NCBI RefSeq assembly: GCF_016862995.1
Contig: NZ_BOOA01000010.1
Coordinates: 62,001 to 126,000, forward strand
Length of the DNA stretch: 64,000 bases
Origin: Acrocarpospora phusangensis
GTDB lineage: Bacteria; Actinomycetota; Actinomycetes; Streptosporangiales; Streptosporangiaceae
Direction of reading: 5' to 3'
A program made the position numbers and the translations under genes. Below are positions 1 to 8,013 of the stretch, piece after piece (the first letter of the stretch is position 1; every line of letters starts with the position of its first letter). The notes beneath the pieces are model-generated. The model worked only from the letters and a program-made list of their open reading frames with translations. It made no database searches and had not been told where the DNA came from.

Positions 1-16
1 CCCGCAGGTCGGTCAT
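1..16 (-). CDS. start of a gene running off the left edge
   Basis: An ATG on the minus strand at 16 overlaps the TGA of the ABC ATPase gene in an ATGA arrangement, so a further gene of the same operon starts here. Only five codons are visible, beginning M-T-D-L-R. The product cannot be named. By position it could be a sugar-catabolic enzyme or the regulator of the operon. Confidence 0.5.
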
Positions 17-774
17 GGCGCGTCTCCTCTCGTACGGGATCTGCGGTACTCCTCCACGACCAGGTCGGTGAGTTCCTGGAGCGAGGTCTCCGCCGTCGGC
101 TTGTCGAAGGTGATCGTGCCGTGCTGGAGAAGGTTGACCCGGTCGCAGACGTCGAGGATCTGGGCGTAGTTGTGCGCGATGATCACAATGGACACCTCGC
201 CGCGCGCCTTGAGGTCCCTGACCAGGTCGAGGATGAGGGCGCCCTCCTTCGCGCCCATGGCGGCCAGCGGCTCGTCGAGCAGGAGGATCCGCGACCGGGA
301 GTAGACCGAGCGGGCGACGGCGATGGCCTGCCGCTGCCCGCCGGACAGCTTGGCCACCTCGACGTCCACCGAGGGGATGCGCACGCCCATGGTCTCCAGG
401 TGCTCGCGGGCGAGCCGGCGCATCCGGCGGTTGCTCAGCAGGCGGGCGAAGCCGACGTGTTCCCGGCCGAGGAACATGTTGTGGTAGACGCTCAGCTCGT
501 TGATCAGCGCCAGGTCCTGGTAGACGATGTCGATGCCGAGCTGCCTGGCCTGCCGTACCGACTTGAGGGTGACCTCCTCGTCGTCCAGCAGGATGCGGCC
601 GGAGTCCGGCTGGTGGAAGCCGCACAGGAGCTTGACCAGCGTGGACTTGCCGGCGCCGTTGTCCCCGATGAGGCCGAGCACCTCGCCCGCCGCCAGGGTC
701 AGGTTGACCTCGCGCAGCGCGGTCACCGCGCCGAACCGTTTGGCGACGCGCTCCATCCGGAGGACCGGGGTCAT
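13..774 (-). CDS. sugar ABC transporter ATP-binding protein (CUT2, FrcA type)
   Basis: Cytoplasmic ATPase of 253 aa that would energise the adjacent ribose/fructose-type importer. Walker A (GDNGAGKST) is at about 37-45, followed by the Q-loop (YQD), the LSGGQ signature, Walker B (ILLLDEP) and a switch histidine. It has a single nucleotide-binding domain, not the duplicated RbsA/XylG form, so it resembles FrcA-like subunits. The ATG at 774 overlaps the stop of the permease gene (ATGA). An in-frame upstream extension reads antisense-like peptide through the permease gene and was rejected. It is the only ABC ATPase in the window. The substrate is not evident from sequence. Confidence 0.93.
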   Translation of the reverse strand: MTPVLRMERVAKRFGAVTALREVNLTLAAGEVLGLIGDNGAGKSTLVKLLCGFHQPDSGRILLDDEEVTLKSVRQARQLGIDIVYQDLALINELSVYHNMFLGREHVGFARLLSNRRMRRLAREHLETMGVRIPSVDVEVAKLSGGQRQAIAVARSVYSRSRILLLDEPLAAMGAKEGALILDLVRDLKARGEVSIVIIAHNYAQILDVCDRVNLLQHGTITFDKPTAETSLQELTDLVVEEYRRSRTRGDAP

Positions 775-1739
775 GTCCGGCCCGCCCTTCGCAGCCGGGT
801 GAGGTACACGTTGGCGATCATCGAGACGAGGATGGCGACGCCCAAAATGAGAAAGTAGGGGTTGGCGGAGATGCCGATGAGGTTCATCCCGTTCTGGAGC
901 ACGGCCAGCACCAGCGCGCCGAGGGCCCCGCCGATGATCGTCCCCGAGCCGCCGGCGAGCGCCGTGCCGCCGATGACCGCGGCCGAGACCGCGGTGAACA
1001 TCAGGCCGGTGCCGCCGCCGATGTTCGGGTCGATGGTGTGGATCCGGAACGCCTCGATCACCCCGGCGAACGCCCCCAGCGTCCCCGCGATCATGAAATT
1101 TCCTATCTTGATGCGGGCGGTGCGCACACCGGCCTCCGCCGCGCCCAGCGGGTTGCCGCCGACCGCGATCGTGTGCAGCCCCCACCGGGTCCTGGTCAGC
1201 ACGGCGTGCAGGAACACCACGATCACCAGGGCCCAGCCGAGATGCGCCCATTCGGCCGCCCCGAGCCACTCCCCGATCGTGCCGTCCACCGGCTCCGGGA
1301 TCTCGGCCGGGTACGCGTGCGAGGTGGTCAGCACCACGCCGGTCACGAAGTAGAAGGTGCCCAGCGTGGTCACGAACGAGGGCACCCGCAGCACCACGGT
1401 GACGAACCCGTTGCCGAACCCGATCAGCGTCCCGGTCAGCACCGCCAGCAGCACCGCCGGGATCGCGGGCACCCCCCAGAAGTCGATCGCGTAGTGCATC
1501 ATGAACGGCGCCAGCGCGGCCACCACGCCCACCGACAGGTCGATCTCGCCGCTCACCAGCAGCAGGACCATCCCGCACGCGACGATGGCCGCCGGCGCCG
1601 TGGCCTGGGAGATGTTGACCAGGTTGGCGTAGGACAGGAAGACGTCCGTCACCGACACGAAGTACAGTCCCAGGCCCAGCGCCACCACCAGGATGCTGGC
1701 CTCCCGGTGCCGCAGGAACTCCTCGCGGACCCTACGCAT
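771..1739 (-). CDS. sugar ABC transporter permease (CUT2, RbsC/FrcC family)
   Basis: Integral membrane subunit of 322 aa with about eight to ten hydrophobic segments. The family signature around the cytoplasmic loop (LLVSGEIDLSVG) and a later GG-T-x-L-A-GG-x-G stretch are both present. It is normal length for the branched-chain/ribose permease superfamily. Its start overlaps the end of the binding-protein gene by 8 bases and its stop overlaps the ATPase start by 4 bases, so binding protein, permease and ATPase form one translationally coupled operon. It would form the pore for a monosaccharide or polyol. Confidence 0.93.
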   Translation of the reverse strand: MRRVREEFLRHREASILVVALGLGLYFVSVTDVFLSYANLVNISQATAPAAIVACGMVLLLVSGEIDLSVGVVAALAPFMMHYAIDFWGVPAIPAVLLAVLTGTLIGFGNGFVTVVLRVPSFVTTLGTFYFVTGVVLTTSHAYPAEIPEPVDGTIGEWLGAAEWAHLGWALVIVVFLHAVLTRTRWGLHTIAVGGNPLGAAEAGVRTARIKIGNFMIAGTLGAFAGVIEAFRIHTIDPNIGGGTGLMFTAVSAAVIGGTALAGGSGTIIGGALGALVLAVLQNGMNLIGISANPYFLILGVAILVSMIANVYLTRLRRAGRT

Positions 1740-2922
1740 GGGGAATGGCGCCGGCGCGCTCGACGACCTTCTGCGCGGTGTCCGACCCCTCGAACCGGGT
1801 CTTCGTCGTCTGGTACGGCCCGACGTTGTCCTTGGTCACGAAGAGCAGTCCCGTGTTCGTCTCCGAGGGGAAGAGCAGCCCGCCGGAGAGCTTGTACAGG
1901 TACAGGTAGAGCACCGGCAGGAACCCCTGCAGGTACGGCTGCTGGTCGATGGTGTAGTCCAGGTGGCCGTCCTTGATGGCCGCGAGGGTCTCCGGCACCA
2001 GGTCGAAGCCGCCCGCGACCTTGAGGCCCTTGCCGCGCATGGCGTACTTGGCGACGGTCTGGCCCACCGACTGGGTGGAGCCCGCGTCCACGGCGAGCAT
2101 GCCGGCCAGGTCCGGATGGCCCTGGGCGTACGCGTCGATGATGGACAGGCCCTTGGTGATGTCGGCGTTGGTGCCGACCGCGGTGAACGTGATCGGCTTG
2201 CCCGAGTCCTTGATCGCCTGCTGGGCGCCGTCGATCCTCGGCTGGATGTTGAGCGCGCCGGGGGTGGCGATGAAGCCGACGACCTCCCCCGAGTCCACCT
2301 GCTGCAGGGCCCGCTGGCCCAGGGCGTACCCGGACTCGTAGAGTCCCTGCCCGACGTAGGCCAGCCGTGCGGTGCCCTTGTCGTCCCGGGAACCGTCGGC
2401 GTTGTACGAGACGACCGGGATGCCCGCGTCGAGCGCCTTGTTGACCGGTTCCCGGAAGGCGTCCTTGTCCACGACGGCCACGGCGAGGCCGTCGACCTTG
2501 GCCGAGACCGCGGTGTTGCAGGCGTTGACCATCTCGGCCACGATCGAGTCCCGCGAACCCGTCCACTGGAACTCGGTGCCGAGCAGGGCGCACGCGTCCT
2601 GCGCGCCGTACTGGGTGGGCGTGAAGAACGGGTTCGTGGTGACGTGGCAGACCAGCGTGAACTTCCACTGGGGCGTGGCCGGGAAGTCGCCGGCCGCGCC
2701 CGCCGCCGCGGTGCCCCCCTGGGCGGCGGGCGCGTTCCCCCCGGAGTCGCCGGTACAGGCGCTGAGCAGCGCGGTCGCGGCGGCCGAGGCGCTGACGAGG
2801 CCCGCTCCGGTCAGGAGACGACGGCGGGCGGCGCGGTTCAGGTTGAGCGTGTCGAGAGCTTCTTCGACCTTCGGATGGATGTCTTTCATGACCCTGCCCA
2901 TGGGGGATCCGGCGGTGCTCAT
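1732..2922 (-). CDS. CUT2 substrate-binding lipoprotein with twin-arginine signal
   Basis: Periplasmic-binding-protein type I (ribose/galactose-binding fold) of 396 aa; first gene of the minus-strand transporter operon. It has a long charged N-region, then a twin-arginine segment (RRRLL at about 33-37), a hydrophobic stretch and a lipobox ending at Cys56 (LLSAC). This suggests Tat export as a folded lipoprotein. The mature part has type I features such as a D-x-T-I-D-Q-Q-P segment near the C-terminus. Starts at 2922, 2901 and 2889 are all possible because none has a clear ribosome site. The first is used here, and a leaderless transcript is possible. The gene diverges from the CUT1 operon across a palindromic operator. 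Confidence 0.88.
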   Translation of the reverse strand: MSTAGSPMGRVMKDIHPKVEEALDTLNLNRAARRRLLTGAGLVSASAAATALLSACTGDSGGNAPAAQGGTAAAGAAGDFPATPQWKFTLVCHVTTNPFFTPTQYGAQDACALLGTEFQWTGSRDSIVAEMVNACNTAVSAKVDGLAVAVVDKDAFREPVNKALDAGIPVVSYNADGSRDDKGTARLAYVGQGLYESGYALGQRALQQVDSGEVVGFIATPGALNIQPRIDGAQQAIKDSGKPITFTAVGTNADITKGLSIIDAYAQGHPDLAGMLAVDAGSTQSVGQTVAKYAMRGKGLKVAGGFDLVPETLAAIKDGHLDYTIDQQPYLQGFLPVLYLYLYKLSGGLLFPSETNTGLLFVTKDNVGPYQTTKTRFEGSDTAQKVVERAGAIPHA

Positions 2923-2984
2923 GGTTGCGTTAACAGTTCGCCGTGCGGGTGACCGCCAGGCGAGGCGTGTTCCTGAATCACGAA

Positions 2985-3014
2985 ATGAATACGGTTGTAT
3001 GCAATCGTATTCAT
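2985..3014. promoter_or_regulatory. large palindromic operator in divergent promoter
   Basis: Nine-base arms ATGAATACG (2985-2993) and CGTATTCAT (3006-3014) are exact inverted repeats. The interior (TTGTATGCAA) continues the symmetry, so 26 of 30 positions are palindromic. It sits between the divergent CUT2 and CUT1 transporter operons and could control both. The TTGTAT-GCAA core resembles sites of FadR/UxuR-type GntR regulators (inference). No GntR gene is visible in the window. Confidence 0.65.
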
Positions 3015-3083
3015 ATCGGTTACGTTGCCAGCAGCAGGGGGTCATGTCAACACCGGTCCACTCCGAAGAGAGGAGCCTGGCAG

Positions 3084-4403
3084 ATGAGGACCCGTTCCAG
3101 ATGGGCTGTCCGAGCGGCCGCGACGGCGCTGTTGGTGGCGGCCGCGGCCTGCGGCCAGGAGGAGCCGCCCCCCTCGGCGGCTGCCCCGGCGCAGGCCGCC
3201 ACGACGACCTGTGCCAGCAAGGGCGCCCTGACGATGTGGGAGCGCTCCGGCGGCAACAAGCAGATGGTGGACATGCTGGTCGAGGCGTGGAACACCAAGA
3301 ATCCCGACTGCAAGATCAATCTGACCTACATCCCGCACACCGAGATGGTGGGCAAGATCGCCCAGGGGGTCGCCTCGGGTGACGTGCCCGATCTGCTGGG
3401 CATGGACCTGATCTACGCCCCGCAGTTCGAGAAGGAACAGCAACTGGTCGACATCACCGACCAGATCAAGGACTGGCCGGAGCTGAAGACCGCCAGTAAG
3501 GGTCACATGACGGTGGCGACCTACCAGGACCGGCTCTTCGGCGTGCCCCTCTACGCGGACGTGTCCGCCCTCTTCTACAACAAGGATCTCTTCACCAAGG
3601 CCGGGCTCGACCCGGACAAACCACCCACGAGCCTGGCCGAGCTGCGCAGCTACGCCGACAAGATCACCGCGCTGGGCGGCGGCGTCAAGGGCTACTACCT
3701 GCCCGGCAACTGCGCCGGCTGCAACATCTTCACCGTCGGCCCGCTGATGTGGGCCTCCGGGGCCACCATCGAGGCGGCCAACCCCGGCGACGAGCCGCTG
3801 GTCGGCGACGGCGTCAAACAGGTGCTGCAGTTCACCCGTGACATGGTCAAAGCGGGCAACGTGCCCGAGGGAAGCCGTACCGAGAACGGGGAGACGTTCC
3901 ACCTGCAGTTCGGCTCCGGCAAGGTCGGCATGATGGGCACCGGCAACTTCAACATCACGCTGGCGCGCCAGCAGAACCCGGGGATGAACTTCGGCATCGC
4001 CCTGCTGCCCGGGACGGCGCCGAACTCGTCGGCCTCCTTCATCGGCGGCGACCTGGTGGTCGTGCCCAAGGGCAGCAAGCGGGTCAACGACGCCGTCAAC
4101 GTGATGAAGTTCCTGCTCTCCGACGAGGTGCAGGTCGAGGTGTACGCCAAGGCGCTCAACCTCACCACCCGTACCGACATGGTGGACAACCAGTACTTCA
4201 AGGCCGAGCCCCTGGTGGGCGACGTGGCCAAGGCGCTCGCGGTGGGGCGCACGCCGTACACCGTGACGTTCTTCGAGCAGATCAACTCGCCGCAGGGGCC
4301 GTGGCTGAAGATGCTGCAGCGCGCCTACTACAGCGACGACGACCTCGACACCGTCATCGCCGACACCAAGAAGGAGATGAAGGCCATCGCGGGCCGGTCG
4401 TAA
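3084..4403 (+). CDS. CUT1 substrate-binding lipoprotein
   Basis: Extracellular solute-binding protein, family 1, of 439 aa. It has a short Arg-rich N-region, a hydrophobic core and a lipobox at AAAC (Cys23), so it is a lipid-anchored receptor for an oligosaccharide. ATG at 3084 is preceded by a strong purine-rich ribosome site (GAAGAGAGGAG). Upstream in-frame codons would overlap the operator and were rejected. Two permease genes and a GH127 arabinofuranosidase follow, so the ligand is probably an arabinose-containing oligosaccharide. That assignment is inference from context. Confidence 0.93.
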   Translation: MRTRSRWAVRAAATALLVAAAACGQEEPPPSAAAPAQAATTTCASKGALTMWERSGGNKQMVDMLVEAWNTKNPDCKINLTYIPHTEMVGKIAQGVASGDVPDLLGMDLIYAPQFEKEQQLVDITDQIKDWPELKTASKGHMTVATYQDRLFGVPLYADVSALFYNKDLFTKAGLDPDKPPTSLAELRSYADKITALGGGVKGYYLPGNCAGCNIFTVGPLMWASGATIEAANPGDEPLVGDGVKQVLQFTRDMVKAGNVPEGSRTENGETFHLQFGSGKVGMMGTGNFNITLARQQNPGMNFGIALLPGTAPNSSASFIGGDLVVVPKGSKRVNDAVNVMKFLLSDEVQVEVYAKALNLTTRTDMVDNQYFKAEPLVGDVAKALAVGRTPYTVTFFEQINSPQGPWLKMLQRAYYSDDDLDTVIADTKKEMKAIAGRS

Positions 4404-4408
4404 CCCCC

Positions 4409-4443
4409 GTGTCCACCGGGCGGACCCCTCGCCCGGTGGACAC
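4409..4443 (+). terminator. intercistronic hairpin after binding-protein gene
   Basis: A perfect 14-bp inverted repeat (GTGTCCACCGGGCG / CGCCCGGTGGACAC) with a 7-base loop starts 5 bases after the binding-protein stop and lacks a U-tract. Such hairpins commonly attenuate or protect mRNA so that the binding protein outnumbers the permeases, as known for malE-malF. That role is inferred here. Confidence 0.7.
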
Positions 4444-4446
4444 CTT

Positions 4447-4482
4447 CCGCACCGAGATCCGCACCGAGATCCGCACCGAGAG
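4447..4482 (+). repeat. three tandem 12-base repeats before permease gene
   Basis: CCGCACCGAGAT occurs at 4447-4458 and 4459-4470, with an 11/12 copy at 4471-4482. The last copy runs into the GAGAGGAG ribosome site for the permease at 4491. Copy-number change would alter the spacing between the hairpin and the translation start. Confidence 0.8.
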
Positions 4483-4490
4483 GAGCTGTC

Positions 4491-5369
4491 ATGCGCCACG
4501 GCCCGCGCGGCCGTCTGGTCGGATTCGCCTACCTGGCACCGGCTCTGCTCTTCGTACTCGCCTTCACCGCCTATCCCCTGCTGCAGATGGCCTGGATGTC
4601 GTTTCACAACTGGTCGCTGCTGTCCCCGCCGAGATTCGTCGGGATGGCCAACTACGAGCGGGCCTTCGGCGACACGCAGTTCTGGGTGTCCTTCCGCTTC
4701 ACCCTGCTCTACACCGCGCTCATCACGCCGGTCCTCATCATCGGCGGCTACCTGCTGGCGCTGCTGACCGCCCGGAACACCGTGCTGCGGCGGCTCACCC
4801 GGACGGTGGTCTTCATCCCGGTCGTGATCGGGCTCGGGGTGTCGAGCCTGCTCTGGTACTGGCTGTTCAGCAGCGACTTCGGCCTGGTGAACCGGGCCCT
4901 GCTGGATCTGGGGCTGATCGGGAAGCCGGTGCTCTGGCTCGGCGTGGACGCCACACTCTCCAGCGTCGCGATCAGCGCCTCCGTGGTCTGGAAGGTGATC
5001 GGCTTCGGGATGATCCTGTTCGTCGCCGCGATCCAGGCCGTGCCGACGGAGGTGGTCGAGGCCGCGCTCGTCGACGGGGTGAGCCACCGGCAGCGGGTCA
5101 CCCGGGTGATCCTGCCGCTGACCGCGCGTACCGTCCTGCTGGTCACGCTGGTGAGCGTGATCGGCTCGCTGCTGGCGTTCGATCAGTTCTACATCATGAC
5201 CGCGGGGCAGCCGAGCAACGAGACGGCGACGTCGGTCTTCTACATCTATCTGAACTCCTTCCCGTACCTGAAGCTCGGATACGGCGCCGCCCTGTCGATG
5301 ATCCTGGCCGCCACGATCCTCGTCTTCACCGTGATCCAGTTGCTGCTGACGCGCCGGAGCCACCAGTGA
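4491..5369 (+). CDS. CUT1 sugar ABC permease (MalF type)
   Basis: Membrane permease of 292 aa with six predicted spans. The EAA loop reads V-E-A-A-L-V-D-G, the coupling site for an ATPase. ATG at 4491 follows AGGAG at good spacing. The stop overlaps the GTG of the second permease (GTGA), indicating coupled translation of a heterodimeric pore. No ATPase gene is in this operon. Confidence 0.93.
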   Translation: MRHGPRGRLVGFAYLAPALLFVLAFTAYPLLQMAWMSFHNWSLLSPPRFVGMANYERAFGDTQFWVSFRFTLLYTALITPVLIIGGYLLALLTARNTVLRRLTRTVVFIPVVIGLGVSSLLWYWLFSSDFGLVNRALLDLGLIGKPVLWLGVDATLSSVAISASVVWKVIGFGMILFVAAIQAVPTEVVEAALVDGVSHRQRVTRVILPLTARTVLLVTLVSVIGSLLAFDQFYIMTAGQPSNETATSVFYIYLNSFPYLKLGYGAALSMILAATILVFTVIQLLLTRRSHQ

Positions 5370-6199
5370 GGCGGCGCGGGAGCTACCTGGTGGCGGCGGT
5401 CTGCGTCGTCGTCTGCACGGTCATGCTGATGCCGCTGGTGATGTCGGTGCTCGCCTCGGTGAAGCCGACCGAGGAGGCGGCCGCCTCGCCGCCGACGTAC
5501 TTCCCGCACGGGTTCAGCTTCGACAGCTACGCGCGGCTGTGGGACTACCAGGAGGGCCTGCCGGTCTACCTGGCCAACAGCCTGGGCACGGCCGTGCTGG
5601 CCATCGTGCTCACGCTGCTGCTGACCGTTCCCGCGGCGTACGCGCTGGCCCGCTTCCCGATCCCGGGCAAGGAGGTCATCTTCGTGGTGCTGCTGCTGGC
5701 GCTGATCGTGCCGTACCAGGCGCTGCTCACGCCGATGTTCCTCATGTTCGCGAAGATCGGCCTGACCAACACGCTGCTGGGCCTGGCGGTCCTGCACACG
5801 GCCATCCAGCTGCCCTTCAGCCTGTACGTGCTGCGCAACAGCTTCAGCGCCATCCCGAGGGAGCTGGAGGAGGCCGCCATCGTGGACGGATCCTCCTCGT
5901 GGCAGGCGCTGCGGTGGGTCTTCATCCCCTCCGCCGTGCCCGCGATCGTCACCACCGCGCTGTTCGCCTTCATCACCTCGTGGAACGAGTTCCTGGGCGC
6001 GCTGGTGATGATGAGCCGCAGTTCCACGTTCACCCTGCCGCTGATCCTGGCCACGTCGAGGACGGAGACCAGCCTCGGCGGCACGGACTGGGGCATGCTC
6101 CAGGCCGGCGTCACCATCTCCATCATTCCGTGCGTCCTCGTCTATTTCCTGCTTCAGCGGTACTACGTGTCGGGTCTGATGAGCGGAGCCATCAAATGA
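5366..6199 (+). CDS. CUT1 sugar ABC permease (MalG type)
   Basis: Second permease, 277 aa, six spans, with EAA loop E-E-A-A-I-V-D-G and the usual MalG-type C-terminus after a Q-R-Y-Y segment. GTG at 5366 overlaps the previous stop; a much longer in-frame upstream extension lies in the wrong frame of two real genes and is not used. Its TGA overlaps the ATG of the arabinofuranosidase, so transporter and enzyme are made together. Confidence 0.93.
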   Translation: MRRRGSYLVAAVCVVVCTVMLMPLVMSVLASVKPTEEAAASPPTYFPHGFSFDSYARLWDYQEGLPVYLANSLGTAVLAIVLTLLLTVPAAYALARFPIPGKEVIFVVLLLALIVPYQALLTPMFLMFAKIGLTNTLLGLAVLHTAIQLPFSLYVLRNSFSAIPRELEEAAIVDGSSSWQALRWVFIPSAVPAIVTTALFAFITSWNEFLGALVMMSRSSTFTLPLILATSRTETSLGGTDWGMLQAGVTISIIPCVLVYFLLQRYYVSGLMSGAIK

Positions 6200-8007
6200 A
6201 CGCAGGCAGCGTGTGGCCGACTCCGGCGGCCAAGCAGCGGCTGACGCCGATCGACGCGTCGGGCGTGGAGATCGTCGGCGGGTTCTGGGCGCGGCGGCAG
6301 CGGCTCAACCGTGAGAAGACCATCCCGCACGGCTTCGGCCAGCTCCAGCGGCGCGGGCCGATGGACAACCTGCGGCTGGCCGCGGGCGAGCGGGGTCGCT
6401 ACCAGGCGGAGGCCGACAGCGGCGGCTCGACCTTCCCTTTCCTCGACTCCGACGTCTACAAGTGGCTCGAAGCCGCCGGGTGGGAGCTCGCCCGGGGCGC
6501 GGACGCGATCCTGGCCGCGGCGGCGGACGAGGCGATCGGCGTGGTGGCCGCGGCGCAGCGCCCCGACGGTTACCTCAACAGCTTCGTCCAGGTGGTCGGG
6601 GGCGGCGTCCCGTACCAGGATCTGGCCTGGGGGCACGAGTTCTACTGTGTGGCGCATCTGATCCAGGCCGCGGTCGCCTGGCGCCGGGGCCTGGGCGACG
6701 ACCGGCTGCTCACCATCGCCGGGCGCGCGGTGGCGCACATCGACGCCGAGTTCGGGGCGCGGGGCAGACCGGGCATCGACGGGCATCCGGGGATCGAGAT
6801 GGCGCTCGTGGAGCTGGCCCGGGTGACCGGTGAGGAGCGTCATCTCGCGCTCGCCGAGCGCATGCTGGGGCTGCGCGGGCGCGGGCTGATCGGGCCGGGG
6901 CGTTTCGGGCCGGAGTACTGGCAGGACCACGAGCCCGTACGCGAGGCGGCGACCGTGGCCGGGCATGCCGTCCGCCAGCTCTACCTGGACTGCGGCGCGG
7001 TGGACGCCGCCGTGGAACTCGGCGACGAGGAGCTGCTCACCGCCGTACGGCGCCGCTGGAACGACCTGGCCCGTACCCGGACCTACCTCACCGGCGGCAC
7101 GGGGAGCCGGCATCGCGACGAGGCGTTCGGCGACCCCTACGAGCTGCCGCCCGACCGCGCGTACACCGAGACGTGCGCGGCCATCGCGAGCGTGATGCTG
7201 GCCTGGCGGCTTCTGCTCGCCACCGGGGAGCCCGAGTACGCCGACGCCATCGAACGGGCCATGTACAACGGCGTGCTCTCCGGGCTCTCGCTCACCGGCG
7301 AGGAGTTCTTCTACATCAATCCGCTCCAGCGGCGTACCCACCGCGCCGCGGAGCAGGCCGGGCACGGCAGGCGCGCGCCCTGGTACCCGTGCGCCTGCTG
7401 CCCGCCCAACCTCATGCGCCTGCTCAGCTCGTGGCACCACTACCTGGCCACCGGCGACGAGAGCGGCGTGCAGATCCACCAGTACGCGGACGCCGACGTG
7501 ACGGCCGGCGGCATCCGCCTCGCGATCCGGACGGAGTACCCGTGGCAGGGCCGCGTCACCGTCCGCGTCGTCCAGACGCCGGACCGGCCGTGGACGCTCG
7601 CACTGCGAGTCCCGGCGTGGAGCCGCGCGTCCACCGGCCCGGTGGTGCGGCATTCCCGGCAGTGGCGGGCGGGGGACAGTGTCGTCCTCGACCTGGAGCC
7701 CGGGATCCGGGTCACCGCGCCCGACCCGCGTGCCGACGCCATTCGCGGCTGCGTCGCCATCGAGCGCGGGCCGCTCGTCTACTGCCTGGAGACCGTGGAC
7801 GCCCCGGCCGGGACGGAACTGGAGGATCTGGCGTGGGACGGCGGCCGCCCGCCCGGGGAGGTGCCGCGCCCCGACATCGAGCCGGGCGTGGTCGGCATCG
7901 ACGTCCCGGTCACGCACTCGGCGACGCCCCTGACCGCGGGCGCGATCCCCTACTTCGCCTGGGCGAACCGCCAGGTGGAGGCGATGCGGGTCTGGATCCC
8001 CACGTGA
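6196..8007 (+). CDS. GH127 family beta-L-arabinofuranosidase
   Basis: Cytoplasmic glycoside hydrolase of 603 aa (DUF1680 family), no signal peptide. The metal site known from Bifidobacterium HypBA1 (Glu338, Cys340, Cys417, Cys418) is fully conserved here as Glu325-x-Cys327 (TETCA) and Cys401-Cys402 (in CACCPPN). Cys401 would be the nucleophile by analogy. An (alpha/alpha)6 barrel is expected, followed by beta domains. It starts at ATG 6196 by ATGA overlap with the permease gene. The likely job is releasing L-arabinose from oligosaccharides after import. GH146 is a related alternative, but the motif set fits GH127 well. Confidence 0.92.
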   Translation: MNAGSVWPTPAAKQRLTPIDASGVEIVGGFWARRQRLNREKTIPHGFGQLQRRGPMDNLRLAAGERGRYQAEADSGGSTFPFLDSDVYKWLEAAGWELARGADAILAAAADEAIGVVAAAQRPDGYLNSFVQVVGGGVPYQDLAWGHEFYCVAHLIQAAVAWRRGLGDDRLLTIAGRAVAHIDAEFGARGRPGIDGHPGIEMALVELARVTGEERHLALAERMLGLRGRGLIGPGRFGPEYWQDHEPVREAATVAGHAVRQLYLDCGAVDAAVELGDEELLTAVRRRWNDLARTRTYLTGGTGSRHRDEAFGDPYELPPDRAYTETCAAIASVMLAWRLLLATGEPEYADAIERAMYNGVLSGLSLTGEEFFYINPLQRRTHRAAEQAGHGRRAPWYPCACCPPNLMRLLSSWHHYLATGDESGVQIHQYADADVTAGGIRLAIRTEYPWQGRVTVRVVQTPDRPWTLALRVPAWSRASTGPVVRHSRQWRAGDSVVLDLEPGIRVTAPDPRADAIRGCVAIERGPLVYCLETVDAPAGTELEDLAWDGGRPPGEVPRPDIEPGVVGIDVPVTHSATPLTAGAIPYFAWANRQVEAMRVWIPT

Positions 8008-8013
8008 TCGGGC

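Noticed and set aside
3042-5363. A 773-codon minus-strand frame over the binding protein and permease
   Set aside because: Antisense shadow without domains; the plus strand has a lipobox, family 1 binding fold and EAA loop.
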